In this document: positions 1 to 6,005 of the stretch, piece by piece | How the letters are laid out: each line of letters begins with the position of its first letter | Numbering within the stretch: the stretch's first letter is position 1 | Assembly (NCBI GenBank): GCA_900549135.1 | Contig: URNI01000047.1 | Span: 1 to 14,330, forward strand | Direction of reading: 5' to 3' | Source of the DNA: an uncultured Collinsella sp. | GTDB taxonomy: Bacteria; Actinomycetota; Coriobacteriia; Coriobacteriales; Coriobacteriaceae | DNA: 14,330 bases | The notes under the pieces: generated by a model | What the model was told of the DNA's origin: nothing | Database searches by the model: none | What the model saw: only the letters and a program-made list of their open reading frames with translations | Translations under genes and position numbers: made by a program

Positions 1-96
1 AGTCTCTCGCTAAATGTAATCAGTGGCAGAGACTACACCTCCGAGCCCATGATGACTTGGATAAAGGATGCGCTGGTCAAGCAGGAAGCCAAGTAA
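1..96 (+). CDS. C-terminal end of an unidentified protein (partial)
   Basis: Frame 1 is open from the window edge to a TAA at 94-96 and gives 31 residues ending in DALVKQEAK. The start lies outside the window. The tail is amphipathic and charged, as in the last helix of many regulator or ligand-binding domains (a LysR-type effector domain would fit), but this is too short to identify. It converges on the metallophosphoesterase gene, with 32 bp between the two stop codons and no clear terminator hairpin there. Confidence 0.45.
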   Translation, partial: SLSLNVISGRDYTSEPMMTWIKDALVKQEAK

Positions 97-128
97 ACGA
101 GGCTGACCACACATCAGGCACGTAAAAC

Positions 129-890
129 CTACTCCAGCCCTTGCCCGCTGTACTTCCCTGTCTCTGAGTCGTAGCTCAGTACCGCGACCTCGCCGTTCTT
201 CATGACGTTTCCGTCGATGTAGTAATGGCTGGCGCCGTCATGCCAGATACCGCGGTAGCCTGCGATACCCGAGACCGCCTCGGTGTTGATATGCCCGGCG
301 ATAACATCCAGATAGAACTTATGTCCCACGTAATCGGGCGGCATCATGGTAAACGACTCGTCAGGCGTGCCGAGCTTCCAATCCTCCCCGGCTTCCTCGT
401 CAACGCCGGCGTACACAAAGACCTGGCCGAAGGGGGACTCATAAAAGTAAGGTAGCTTGCGGGCCCACGCGATGACGTCCGCGTGCTCGGCCTTCATGTG
501 CTCAACCGTGAAGGCGTAGGCGTCCTCGAACTTCCTGAGCCTCAAAAGATGCTTGACGTGCCTGAACGCCTCGGCATCCAAGAAGCTCTTGGCCGTTGCC
601 AGATTGCTGTCGGCAAGTATCCATGCCTGCGTAAAATTAGAATCGTTTACCTCATCAATGTACTCGAGGAGCATCTCCTCGTGGTTGCCGCGCAGCGCCA
701 CGACGCGATCGCCGTAACGTTTTTGCAAGTCCATAACGAGTTCGAAGACCCCGAGCGAATCGGGACCTCGGTCGCAGTAATCACCCAACAGGACCAGCTT
801 GGAGTCCTCGGCCTCGAGGTCGATAGTGAAAAGCGACGCTTTAAAGGCGTCCAAGCATCCGTGAATGTCACTCATAGCGTAGATATGCAC
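129..890 (-). CDS. Metallophosphoesterase, PPP (Ser/Thr phosphatase-like) family
   Basis: A 253-residue protein with the calcineurin-like dimetal phosphoesterase motifs in order: SDIHG (D8, H10), GDYCDRG (D37, R41), RGNHEE (N69, H70, E71) and a late AGH (H200). This is the bacterial PPP arrangement (PrpE, ApaH and lambda phosphatase relatives), so it should hydrolyse phosphomonoesters or a phosphoanhydride in the cytoplasm; the substrate cannot be told. No signal peptide or membrane segment is seen. The start is GTG at 890, supported by CAGGGGG six bases upstream; an ATG five codons later would cut into the first strand before SDIHG. Oddity: the fourth motif, usually HAG, reads FVYAG (Y160), so a conserved His is replaced by Tyr. 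The gene stands alone, facing away from the DUF4342 operon. Confidence 0.88.
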   Translation of the reverse strand: MHIYAMSDIHGCLDAFKASLFTIDLEAEDSKLVLLGDYCDRGPDSLGVFELVMDLQKRYGDRVVALRGNHEEMLLEYIDEVNDSNFTQAWILADSNLATAKSFLDAEAFRHVKHLLRLRKFEDAYAFTVEHMKAEHADVIAWARKLPYFYESPFGQVFVYAGVDEEAGEDWKLGTPDESFTMMPPDYVGHKFYLDVIAGHINTEAVSGIAGYRGIWHDGASHYYIDGNVMKNGEVAVLSYDSETGKYSGQGLE

Positions 891-1268
891 TTATGACCCC
901 CTGTTTGCGTCGAAGTCTCGCCTGTTTGCACCATGCGGCACGGCGGCCCCTCTGATTTCGCGGGCGCCAGGTATCTTTGTCCCGTCACGCCCTCAACGTT
1001 TGTAATAAGTATATCTCGCCGTGCGGGCACAAATTTGCCCCTGGGCTCTAGCCGCTCGGCCTGCGCTTACCTCAAAGGCTGCCCACCCCCACCGCCGCGC
1101 AAAAACTCATCCAACATTAATCTTGGCTCAAGAATCACTTAATCTATAACCTGCACTATAGAGTTCGACCAAGGGCGGGGCGGCGCCGCGCAACGCAGAC
1201 TGCCGAACGCAACGCTCGCGCCCGGGCAGATCGCCCGGCGTCGCGCCCATCGAACGAAAGGACAGGCC
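891..1268. other. 378-bp divergent intergenic region
   Basis: No convincing gene is present; short open frames here lack ribosome binding sites and family features. The region separates two divergent genes. It holds a possible promoter for the rightward operon (annotated separately) and a possible minus-strand -10 box, TATACT (complement of 1008-1013), for the phosphoesterase without a recognisable -35. The last 110 bases are very GC-rich and can form a small hairpin, CCGGGC (1222-1227) with GCCCGG (1233-1238), about 30 bases before the next start codon. Confidence 0.6.
1123..1150 (+). promoter_or_regulatory. Candidate sigma-70-type promoter of the DUF4342 / two-component operon
   Basis: TTGGCT (1123-1128) and TATAAC (1145-1150) are separated by 16 bases. 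This AT-rich stretch stands out in otherwise GC-rich DNA, 119 bases before the start codon at 1269. A second -10-like TATAGA lies at 1157-1162. Motif match only; no transcription data. Confidence 0.4.
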
Positions 1269-1811
1269 ATGGACGACCTCGAAAAAGTTGAAACCATCCG
1301 CACCAAGTGCAGCGTGAGCTACACCGATGCCAAAGCCGCGCTCGACGCCGCCGACGGCAACGTGCTGGATGCCATCATTTGGCTCGAGTCGCAGGGCAAG
1401 GCCCAGGCCACATCGGCGCACGCCGCCACCGAGTCCGCGCCAGTCGATGAGCCCTCGGCCGAGATGGTCGCCGCGCAGGCCGCCTACGAAAAGTCGAGCG
1501 AAAAGACCGACTTCTCCAAGAAGATGGACAGCGTGTGGGAGTACCTCAAAAAGCTCTTCCGCCTGAGCCTGGACACCAAGTTTATCGCCACGCGCCGCGA
1601 TGCGATCATCCTCAACATCCCCATCCTGATCCCCATCGTCGCGCTGTTTGCCTGGGGCGCCACGATATGGCTGATGCTGATTGGCCTGTTCTTTGGCATG
1701 CGCTACCGCATCGACAGCGACGGCAACGTGCCCGGCAGCATCAACAACCTCATGAATCACGCCGCCGACGCCGCGGACGACATCAAGCAAAATCTGAACG
1801 ACGACAAGTAA
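1269..1811 (+). CDS. DUF4342-type membrane protein with UBA/TS-N-like N-terminus
   Basis: A 180-residue protein. Residues 1-43 form a UBA-like helical bundle; the stretch TDAKAALDAADGNVLDAI resembles the N-terminal module of elongation factor Ts and of DUF4342 proteins. A flexible Ala/Glu-rich linker (about 44-80) follows, then a charged segment and a hydrophobic stretch at 112-144 that makes one or two membrane helices, with a short polar tail. The function of the family is unknown. ATG at 1269 is preceded by AAAGGA at 1257-1262. It ends 18 bp before the response regulator on the same strand, so it is probably the first gene of the same transcript. Inference: a membrane protein co-expressed with the signalling pair, perhaps a target or accessory. 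Family assignment is from sequence pattern memory. Confidence 0.82.
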   Translation: MDDLEKVETIRTKCSVSYTDAKAALDAADGNVLDAIIWLESQGKAQATSAHAATESAPVDEPSAEMVAAQAAYEKSSEKTDFSKKMDSVWEYLKKLFRLSLDTKFIATRRDAIILNIPILIPIVALFAWGATIWLMLIGLFFGMRYRIDSDGNVPGSINNLMNHAADAADDIKQNLNDDK

Positions 1812-1829
1812 TCGCAGACGGGGGCACAC

Positions 1830-2600
1830 ATGGCACGGATCCTGATCGTAGAGGACGAGGAGAAAATCGCCCGCTTTGTGACGCTCGAACTGGAGCACGA
1901 GGGCTACCAGGTGGAGCACGCCGCCGACGGCCGCACCGCCGTGGACCTGGCGCTGGAGCGCGACTACGATCTGATTCTGCTCGATGTGCTGTTGCCGCAG
2001 CTCAACGGCATGGAGGTCCTGCGGCGTGTCCGCAAGCACAAGGACGTGCCGGTGATCATGGTCACCGCGCGCGATGCCGTGATGGATAAGGTTGCCGGGC
2101 TCGATGCCGGCGCCGACGATTACCTGACCAAGCCGTTTGCGATTGAGGAGCTGTTCGCACGGATCCGCGTGGCGCTGAAGCGCTCGGAGGCCGTGCGGGC
2201 GGCTTCGGGCGTTGGCGGCGTTGGGGCCGGGGAGGGCGCTACGGGTGCCGCTGCGATACCCCCGGCTGGAGACTCGGCCAAGACCTCAGCCGCGCCCTCC
2301 CCCGCCGCGCTCACCGTGGGTTCGGTCGCGCTCGATCCCGACCGCCGCGAAGTCACGGTCGGCGGCTCGCCCATCGTGCTGACCGCCCGCGAGTTCGACG
2401 TCCTCGCCCTGCTTATGGCACATGCCGGCACCGTGCTCACGCGCGAGCGCATTGCGCACGAGGCGCTGGGCTACGAATACGTGGGCGACACCAACAACGT
2501 CGACGTGCACATCGCGCACCTGCGCGCCAAGATCGAGGACGCCGGCGGTGCCCGCATCATCCAGACCGTGCGCGGGGTGGGCTATGTCTGCCGCACGTAA
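1830..2600 (+). CDS. OmpR/PhoB-family response regulator
   Basis: A 256-residue DNA-binding response regulator. Receiver domain 1-118 has the acidic pocket (E8, D9, E10), phospho-acceptor D52 in ILLDVLLP, T79 and K101 in LTKPF. The winged-helix domain at about 161-256 has the family ending QTVRGVGYV. Phosphorylation by the adjacent kinase should alter DNA binding; target genes are not visible, though autoregulation of this operon would be usual. The linker (about 121-160) is unusually long and almost all Ala, Gly, Pro and Ser. A G-rich stretch (GGGGG, 1820-1824) lies five bases before the ATG. The stop overlaps the kinase start by 17 bp, which indicates translational coupling. Confidence 0.96.
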   Translation: MARILIVEDEEKIARFVTLELEHEGYQVEHAADGRTAVDLALERDYDLILLDVLLPQLNGMEVLRRVRKHKDVPVIMVTARDAVMDKVAGLDAGADDYLTKPFAIEELFARIRVALKRSEAVRAASGVGGVGAGEGATGAAAIPPAGDSAKTSAAPSPAALTVGSVALDPDRREVTVGGSPIVLTAREFDVLALLMAHAGTVLTRERIAHEALGYEYVGDTNNVDVHIAHLRAKIEDAGGARIIQTVRGVGYVCRT

Positions 2601-3879
2601 CGCCGAGGCCAAGCGCGTCACCTCCATCGCCCGCGCCATCAACTGGAGCTATATGTGGCGCCGCCTGATGAGCTACGTCTGGCTCGATCTGTTGCTGGTG
2701 GTGATTGCGGCGGCGATCCTCGTCTATGGATACAACCAGACACTGCCCGACAGCGCGTTTACCGCAGGATGGATCCCCGGCGCCACCGTTCGCGGCATGT
2801 CGCTGAAGCCCGCGCGCGGCTGGGACCTGACAACGCTCACCTATACCGTCGAGCTTGCGCGTACCACCAAGACCTTCCCCCTCGCGCAGGACCTCATCGC
2901 ACTTTGGCCCCTCTATATCGTTGTTGTAGGTTGGCAGGTCATCAGCATGCTCGATATGCTCGGCGGCGCCCGCCGCGTGCGCCGCACCATGGCGCCGCTC
3001 AACGATCTGGCCCTGCGCGTGGACGAACTCGGCCGCATGCAACTCGCCGGCGGCAAAATGGAAACACTGGAGCAGGCCATCGAGCGCGCAAGCGTCGACT
3101 CGCCGAGCGTCACCACCGGCGACGCCGACCTGGCAAGCATCGAGGTCGCACTCAACCGCCTGCTGCGTCAGATGCAAGAGGCCAAGCTGCAGCAGATGCG
3201 CTTTGTCAACGACGCGAGCCACGAGCTGCGCACGCCCATCGCGGTGATTCAGGGCTACGTGAACATGCTCGACCGCTGGGGTAAGGACGACCCGGACGTG
3301 CTGGCGGAGTCCATCGCGTCCCTTAAAGCCGAAAGCGAGCACATGCAAGAGCTTGTGGAGCAGCTGCTGTTTTTGGCGCGCGGCGATGCCGGGCGCACGG
3401 TCCTGCGGCGCGCGAATACCAACCTGGCCGCACTGGCCGGCGAGGTATGCGAAGAATCGCAGATGATTGATACCGAGCACACGTATCGGCTGGCGTACGA
3501 CGCCGCGCTTACCAGCGACCCGCGCTGCGACGCGCCCGTCGACGTGGCGCTCGTGAAGCAGGCTCTGCGCGTGATCGTGCAAAACGCCGCCAAGTACTCG
3601 GGTGCGGGAACGACTGTCACATTTGGCATAACGCCCGAAGCGAGCATGGGCACGATCGACATAAGTGTTGAGGACGAGGGCATCGGCATGAACCAGGAAT
3701 CCGCAGCTCACGCGTTCGAGCGGTTCTACCGTGCCGACAACGCGCGCGATGCCGGCGCGCAGGGCTCGGGCCTGGGGCTCGCCATTGCCAAGTGGATCGT
3801 CGATAGCCACGGCGGCGTCATCGGCGTGACCTCGGTCGAGGGCGTCGGCAGCCGCTTTACGATTCGCCTGCCGCGGTAG
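2584..3879 (+). CDS. Membrane sensor histidine kinase (partner of the OmpR-type regulator)
   Basis: Starting at ATG 2584 the protein has 431 residues. Two membrane helices (about 33-50 and 106-123) enclose a short extracytoplasmic loop of about 55 residues. A linker leads to the dimerisation/phospho-acceptor domain with ASHELRTP (H213). The ATPase domain has the N box QNAAKYS (N334), DEGIG (364-368), F box FERFYRAD (378-385) and GSGLGLA (394-400). The set is complete, so it should be an active kinase/phosphatase. The open frame extends upstream to 2422, but that part lies inside the regulator's winged-helix domain and is a shadow; 2584 overlaps the regulator's stop in the usual coupled manner. 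An ATG at 2653 with GGAG in front is a less likely alternative that would leave a very short cytoplasmic N-terminus. The loop is too small for a known large ligand domain, so the signal is unknown. Confidence 0.95.
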   Translation: MSAARNAEAKRVTSIARAINWSYMWRRLMSYVWLDLLLVVIAAAILVYGYNQTLPDSAFTAGWIPGATVRGMSLKPARGWDLTTLTYTVELARTTKTFPLAQDLIALWPLYIVVVGWQVISMLDMLGGARRVRRTMAPLNDLALRVDELGRMQLAGGKMETLEQAIERASVDSPSVTTGDADLASIEVALNRLLRQMQEAKLQQMRFVNDASHELRTPIAVIQGYVNMLDRWGKDDPDVLAESIASLKAESEHMQELVEQLLFLARGDAGRTVLRRANTNLAALAGEVCEESQMIDTEHTYRLAYDAALTSDPRCDAPVDVALVKQALRVIVQNAAKYSGAGTTVTFGITPEASMGTIDISVEDEGIGMNQESAAHAFERFYRADNARDAGAQGSGLGLAIAKWIVDSHGGVIGVTSVEGVGSRFTIRLPR

Positions 3880-3898
3880 GAAGCCCCTCGACATAAAT

Positions 3899-3932
3899 AA
3901 AGGGATAGGGCCACGCGGCCCTATCCCTTTTT
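3899..3932. terminator. Bidirectional intrinsic terminator
   Basis: A perfect 14-bp stem (3899-3912 with 3917-3930) closed by the loop ACGC. It is followed by T residues on the plus strand and by an AT-rich tail on the minus strand (TTATTTATG). It lies between the kinase gene and the convergent VOC gene, so it can end both transcripts. Confidence 0.93.
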
Positions 3933-3954
3933 GCCAGCTATGGCAGCTTGTGCG

Positions 3955-4329
3955 CTACTCGCGGCACAGGTGCACGGCGAAACCGGCGAACTCGCGCTTA
4001 AAGTACACGAGCTTGGTACCACCGTCGGGTAGCAGCGCGCGCGACTCCTCGTTGACCTCGAGCCCGCGCTCGGCAAACCACTTCTCAGCTGCATCGATGT
4101 CGTTAACGGCAAAGCCGATGTGGCCCTTGGTGCCACGACCGTTCTGCTTCATGATCTCGACCAGCGAATCGTTGAAGTACGAAACCGGGGTCTCGATAAC
4201 AGGCAGGCCCATCATCGTCGAGAACAGCTCCGCGATCTCCAGGGCGTCTGCCGGGTCGGTGGCGTTAATGCCCACATGGGCAACGCGCATACCAAAGAGC
4301 TCTACCGGGTTGGCGTTCTGCTCACTCAT
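3955..4329 (-). CDS. VOC-family (glyoxalase/dioxygenase fold) protein
   Basis: A 124-residue single-chain VOC protein with two beta-alpha-beta-beta-beta halves. The first begins RVAHVGINATDP (H18), the second GHIGFAVNDIDAAEKWF (H70). E58 in LVEIM and H120 near the C-terminus sit where metal ligands are usually found, so a metal site is plausible. Substrate cannot be assigned; relatives include lactoylglutathione lyases, epimerases and binding proteins. It lies 11 bp behind the PTS IIB gene and is probably co-transcribed with it, which suggests a role linked to a sugar or sugar-phosphate. The ribosome binding site is weak (AGG about 12 bases upstream, inside the IIB 3' end), consistent with coupling. 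It ends at the shared terminator 3899-3932. Confidence 0.87.
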   Translation of the reverse strand: MSEQNANPVELFGMRVAHVGINATDPADALEIAELFSTMMGLPVIETPVSYFNDSLVEIMKQNGRGTKGHIGFAVNDIDAAEKWFAERGLEVNEESRALLPDGGTKLVYFKREFAGFAVHLCRE

Positions 4330-4340
4330 GCAGTCAGCGC

Positions 4341-4628
4341 CTACTGAGCCATGACGTCGAGAACGGCCTTCTCGGCGGCAACGCGGTTCATGCCGGTCAT
4401 GAAGGGCACGCCACTCACGTACGGGCAGGTGAGGCCCTCGGGGGCAACGGTGGTGGCGATCAGCAGGTCAGCGCCCTCGTCGCAGTAATCCTTGGCCTCG
4501 GAGATGGCGCACTGCACGATCTCGTACTTGTCGGCATAACCGTTGGCGTCGAGCAGGGTAGCGACCTTCTGGGCAACGAGCGTGGAAGTAGCAGCGCCAG
4601 CACCGCAAGCCAAAACGATCTTCTTCAT
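4341..4628 (-). CDS. PTS sugar transporter subunit IIB, galactitol (GatB) type
   Basis: A 95-residue protein of the size of a stand-alone IIB. It opens with a beta strand and the phospho-cysteine loop ACGAGAATSTL (C8), the signature of the galactitol/ascorbate IIB group. In a normal system IIA passes phosphate to this Cys and IIC uses it to phosphorylate sugar during uptake. Here no IIA or IIC gene is adjacent; the only partner is the VOC gene. The ATG has GGGAG about nine bases upstream (complement of 4637-4644). Either it serves a PTS encoded elsewhere or it has a regulatory role; sugar specificity cannot be read from the sequence. Confidence 0.88.
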   Translation of the reverse strand: MKKIVLACGAGAATSTLVAQKVATLLDANGYADKYEIVQCAISEAKDYCDEGADLLIATTVAPEGLTCPYVSGVPFMTGMNRVAAEKAVLDVMAQ

Positions 4629-4707
4629 AGGTAATGTCTCCCTTCATGGTTTACTTTAGGTAAGTGTACCGCAGCGAGCGATGGCACTCAGCCTCGATGA
4701 GCTTTTA

Positions 4708-4736
4708 TGCCAGTTTGCTTACGCGCTGCGTATAAT
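4708..4736 (+). promoter_or_regulatory. Candidate promoter of the helical membrane-protein gene
   Basis: A perfect -10 hexamer TATAAT at 4731-4736 lies 56 bases upstream of the start codon at 4792. The -35 at the best spacing (TGCCAG, 4708-4713) is poor. A better-looking TTGCTT at 4715-4720 is too close. Motif match only. Confidence 0.45.
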
Positions 4737-4791
4737 ACATCTAGTACGTGTTGTCATACCGCTCGCTTTATGAGCGACTAAGGACCCTAAT

Positions 4792-5415
4792 ATGCCCGAT
4801 TCCCGCACACTCTGGACCGCCGTCGTTATCATCTGCATCGCCGTGTCGGTGTTCTTTAGCGTCAAAAAACGCACCACGTTTAAGCGCCTGCAGCAGCTCA
4901 TGGCCGCCAAGCAGTGGGACGAGTTCGATCGTTTGCTCGACGGCAAACTCACCAGCATGCTGTACCCGCGCTACAACCGCGACTACCTGCGTCTGAACTC
5001 CTATCTGCTGCGCGAGGACCACGAGCGTGCCAGCGAGATGTTCGACCTGCTGCTGGGGCTCAACCTCCCCAAGATGCAGCGCGTCGACCTGGTGATCAAG
5101 GCCTTTAACTACTACGTTGGCCAGGAGGACCGTAAAAAGTCCAAAGAGCTGCTGCACGAGATCAAGGGCTTTGAGGGCGGTCAGGCCGAGGCAGTCGCGC
5201 ACGAATGCCAACTGATGTACGACACGATGATCCTCAAGCGCCACAACGACATTCCCGAGCTGGAGCGCATGCTCGAGGATGTCGGCGACGACCCGGTCAA
5301 GCGCTGCCGCCTGGAGTACCTGCTGGCCCTGCAGTATCAAAACAAGGGCGACGAGGCAAAGTTCCAAGAGTTCCTGGAGAAGTCGGGCCAACACTCGATG
5401 GCCGTCAACGCGTAA
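4792..5415 (+). CDS. Hypothetical membrane-anchored alpha-helical (TPR-like) protein
   Basis: A 207-residue protein not assigned to a named family. Residues 7-23 are one hydrophobic segment followed by KKR, which fits an N-terminal membrane anchor with the rest in the cytoplasm. The remainder is made of helix pairs rich in Leu, Ala, Glu and Lys with regularly spaced Tyr and small residues, for example a repeating pattern around QWDEFDRLLDG, ERASEMFDLLL and KSKELLHEIKGF. This resembles a short tetratricopeptide-type solenoid used for protein contacts. AAGGA at 4780-4784 precedes the ATG by seven bases. It is transcribed alone toward tRNA-Leu, which begins 31 bp after the stop. Function unknown. 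Confidence 0.8.
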   Translation: MPDSRTLWTAVVIICIAVSVFFSVKKRTTFKRLQQLMAAKQWDEFDRLLDGKLTSMLYPRYNRDYLRLNSYLLREDHERASEMFDLLLGLNLPKMQRVDLVIKAFNYYVGQEDRKKSKELLHEIKGFEGGQAEAVAHECQLMYDTMILKRHNDIPELERMLEDVGDDPVKRCRLEYLLALQYQNKGDEAKFQEFLEKSGQHSMAVNA

Positions 5416-5429
5416 CGGACGGCTTGTGC

Positions 5430-5435
5430 TAGACT
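5430..5435 (+). promoter_or_regulatory. Possible -10 element for tRNA-Leu
   Basis: TAGACT sits 12 bases before the tRNA 5' end, the right place for a short-leader tRNA transcript. No good -35 is visible, so the tRNA might also be read from the upstream gene. Low confidence. Confidence 0.25.
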
Positions 5436-5446
5436 TCTAGTCTCAC

Positions 5447-5531
5447 GGGGGCGTGGCGGAATTGGCATACGCAGGAGACTTAAAATCTCTCGCCGCAAGG
5501 ATTGTGGGTTCGAGTCCCACCGCCCCTACCA
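5447..5531 (+). tRNA. tRNA-Leu (anticodon UAA)
   Basis: An 85-base class II tRNA with encoded CCA (5529-5531). The acceptor stem is GGGGGCG paired with CGCCCCT (first pair G-U). The anticodon stem GGAGA/TCTCT encloses the loop CTTAAAA, giving anticodon TAA, which reads UUA. A long variable arm (about 5491-5504) marks a leucine tRNA. The T arm is GTGGG-TTCGAGT-CCCAC. UUA is a rare codon in such GC-rich DNA. Its own terminator follows at 5543. The 3' end is duplicated downstream at 5713-5729. Confidence 0.96.
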
Positions 5532-5595
5532 TGTGATTGCTTGCGAGCCCGTGTTCCCCAGGGATGCGGGCTCGCTTCTTTTAGATGCCGGCGGG
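5516..5595 (+). repeat. Direct repeat copy 1: tRNA-Leu 3' end plus terminator
   Basis: Begins inside the tRNA T arm (CCCACCGCCCCTACCAT, 5516-5532, identical to copy 2), diverges slightly, then is nearly identical through the terminator loop (GTGTTCCCCAGGGAT), the T-tract and GCCGGCGGG (5587-5595). The partner copy is at 5713-5791, offset 197 bp. Confidence 0.9.
5543..5583 (+). terminator. Intrinsic terminator of tRNA-Leu
   Basis: GCGAGCCCG (5543-5551) pairs with CGGGCTCGC (5567-5575) across a 15-base loop, followed by TTCTTTTA. It lies 11 bases after the tRNA CCA end. Confidence 0.88.
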
Positions 5596-5712
5596 ACTCG
5601 AACCCGCGAGGGGGCGAGCGTTAAGCGGACGCGCAGCGTCCGTAGCAAGCCGGCGAGGGCGCCGACAGGCGGCCGAAGCCGGTGCGTATTTGCGCAGCAA
5701 ATGCGCGGACGC
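5596..5712. other. Hairpin-rich segment between the tRNA-end repeats, with opposite-strand T-arm-like sequence
   Basis: Between the two repeats lies GC-rich DNA without a credible gene. On the minus strand, 5607-5591 reads GCGGG-TTCGAGT-CCCGC, a canonical tRNA T arm with the same loop as the neighbouring tRNA-Leu, but no acceptor or anticodon domain follows, so it is a fragment. Two strong hairpins share a GCA loop: CGGACGC/GCGTCCG (5626-5642) and GCGTATTTGC/GCAAATGCGC (5684-5706, one G-T pair). The octamer GCGGACGC occurs at both 5625-5632 and 5705-5712. It could be a remnant of a tRNA-associated insertion or a structured repeat; its origin is not known. Confidence 0.6.
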
Positions 5713-5791
5713 CCCACCGCCCCTACCATATGGAGCTTTCGAGCCCGTGTTCCCCAGGGATTCGGGCTCGTTTCTTTTACACGCCGGCGGG
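5713..5791 (+). repeat. Direct repeat copy 2: tRNA-Leu 3' end plus terminator
   Basis: Repeats the last 16 bases of the tRNA including CCA (5713-5728), the following terminator and GCCGGCGGG (5783-5791). No tRNA body precedes it, so it is a 3'-end fragment. Right after it the sequence turns into inverted-repeat element A: where copy 1 continues ACTCGAACC, copy 2 continues GCTCTAAGT, as if the element had landed there. Confidence 0.88.
5740..5779 (+). terminator. Second, duplicated intrinsic terminator
   Basis: CGAGCCCG (5740-5747) pairs with CGGGCTCG (5763-5770), the same loop as the tRNA terminator, then TTTCTTTTA. Part of repeat copy 2. Confidence 0.8.
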
Positions 5792-5795
5792 GCTC

Positions 5796-5866
5796 TAAGT
5801 TGCGGTGGAATAGTTCCTGTTTTGGCAGTTTACCAGCCCATTTAGGAACTATTCCACCGCGACTTA
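5796..5866. repeat. Inverted-repeat element, copy A
   Basis: Arms of 22 bases (5796-5817 and 5845-5866) begin TAAGTTGCGGTGGAATAG and end CACCGCGACTTA. They pair completely apart from one G-U. The 27-base loop is unlike those of copies B (7381-7451) and C (14143-14211) and contains a small GGC/GCC pair. There is no open frame and it is too short for a transposase, so it is a REP/MITE-size non-coding repeat. Here it lies between the duplicated terminator and the ATPase promoter region. Confidence 0.9.
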
Positions 5867-5876
5867 GGTTGGTGTT

Positions 5877-5964
5877 CCCACATTTTCCGATGGAAAAACG
5901 TGGTTGTCTCCCACATTTTCCGATGGAAAAACGTGGTTGTCTCGCACATTTTTCGATGGAAACG
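5877..5964 (+). repeat. 33-bp tandem repeat, each unit a hairpin
   Basis: Two identical 33-bp units (5877-5909, 5910-5942) are followed by a diverged third (from 5943, recognisable to about 5964). Each unit folds on itself, CCACATTTTCC against GGAAAAACGTGG around GAT. The array ends about 40 bases before the ATPase start codon, so it lies in or just upstream of the promoter or leader. The unit length keeps a reading frame open, but no ribosome binding site or other protein feature supports translation. Confidence 0.85.
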
Positions 5965-5976
5965 CCCAAATGGCCT

Positions 5977-5982
5977 TATACT
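5977..5982 (+). promoter_or_regulatory. Possible -10 box of the ATPase gene
   Basis: TATACT lies 23 bases before the ATG at 6006 and just after the tandem hairpin repeats; no good -35 is visible. If real, the third repeat unit occupies the -35 region. Low confidence. Confidence 0.3.
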
Positions 5983-6005
5983 AGCCGAGAGGGTTGGGAG
6001 GCAAT

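Noticed and set aside
1128..2039. Long minus-strand open frame opposite the DUF4342 and regulator genes
   Set aside because: It mirrors two well-supported plus-strand genes, is Val/Ala/His-rich without motifs, and is explained by high GC content.
2557..3894. 445-codon minus-strand frame opposite the histidine kinase
   Set aside because: Antisense shadow of a kinase with complete motifs; composition is typical of reversed GC-rich codons and it overlaps the terminator side.
5596..5728. Second complete tRNA gene
   Set aside because: Only a T arm (minus strand) and a 3' end (plus strand) are seen; no acceptor pairing, D arm or anticodon arm can be found on either strand.
5877..5964. CRISPR array
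   Set aside because: Units are contiguous with no unique spacers, only three copies exist and no cas gene is nearby.
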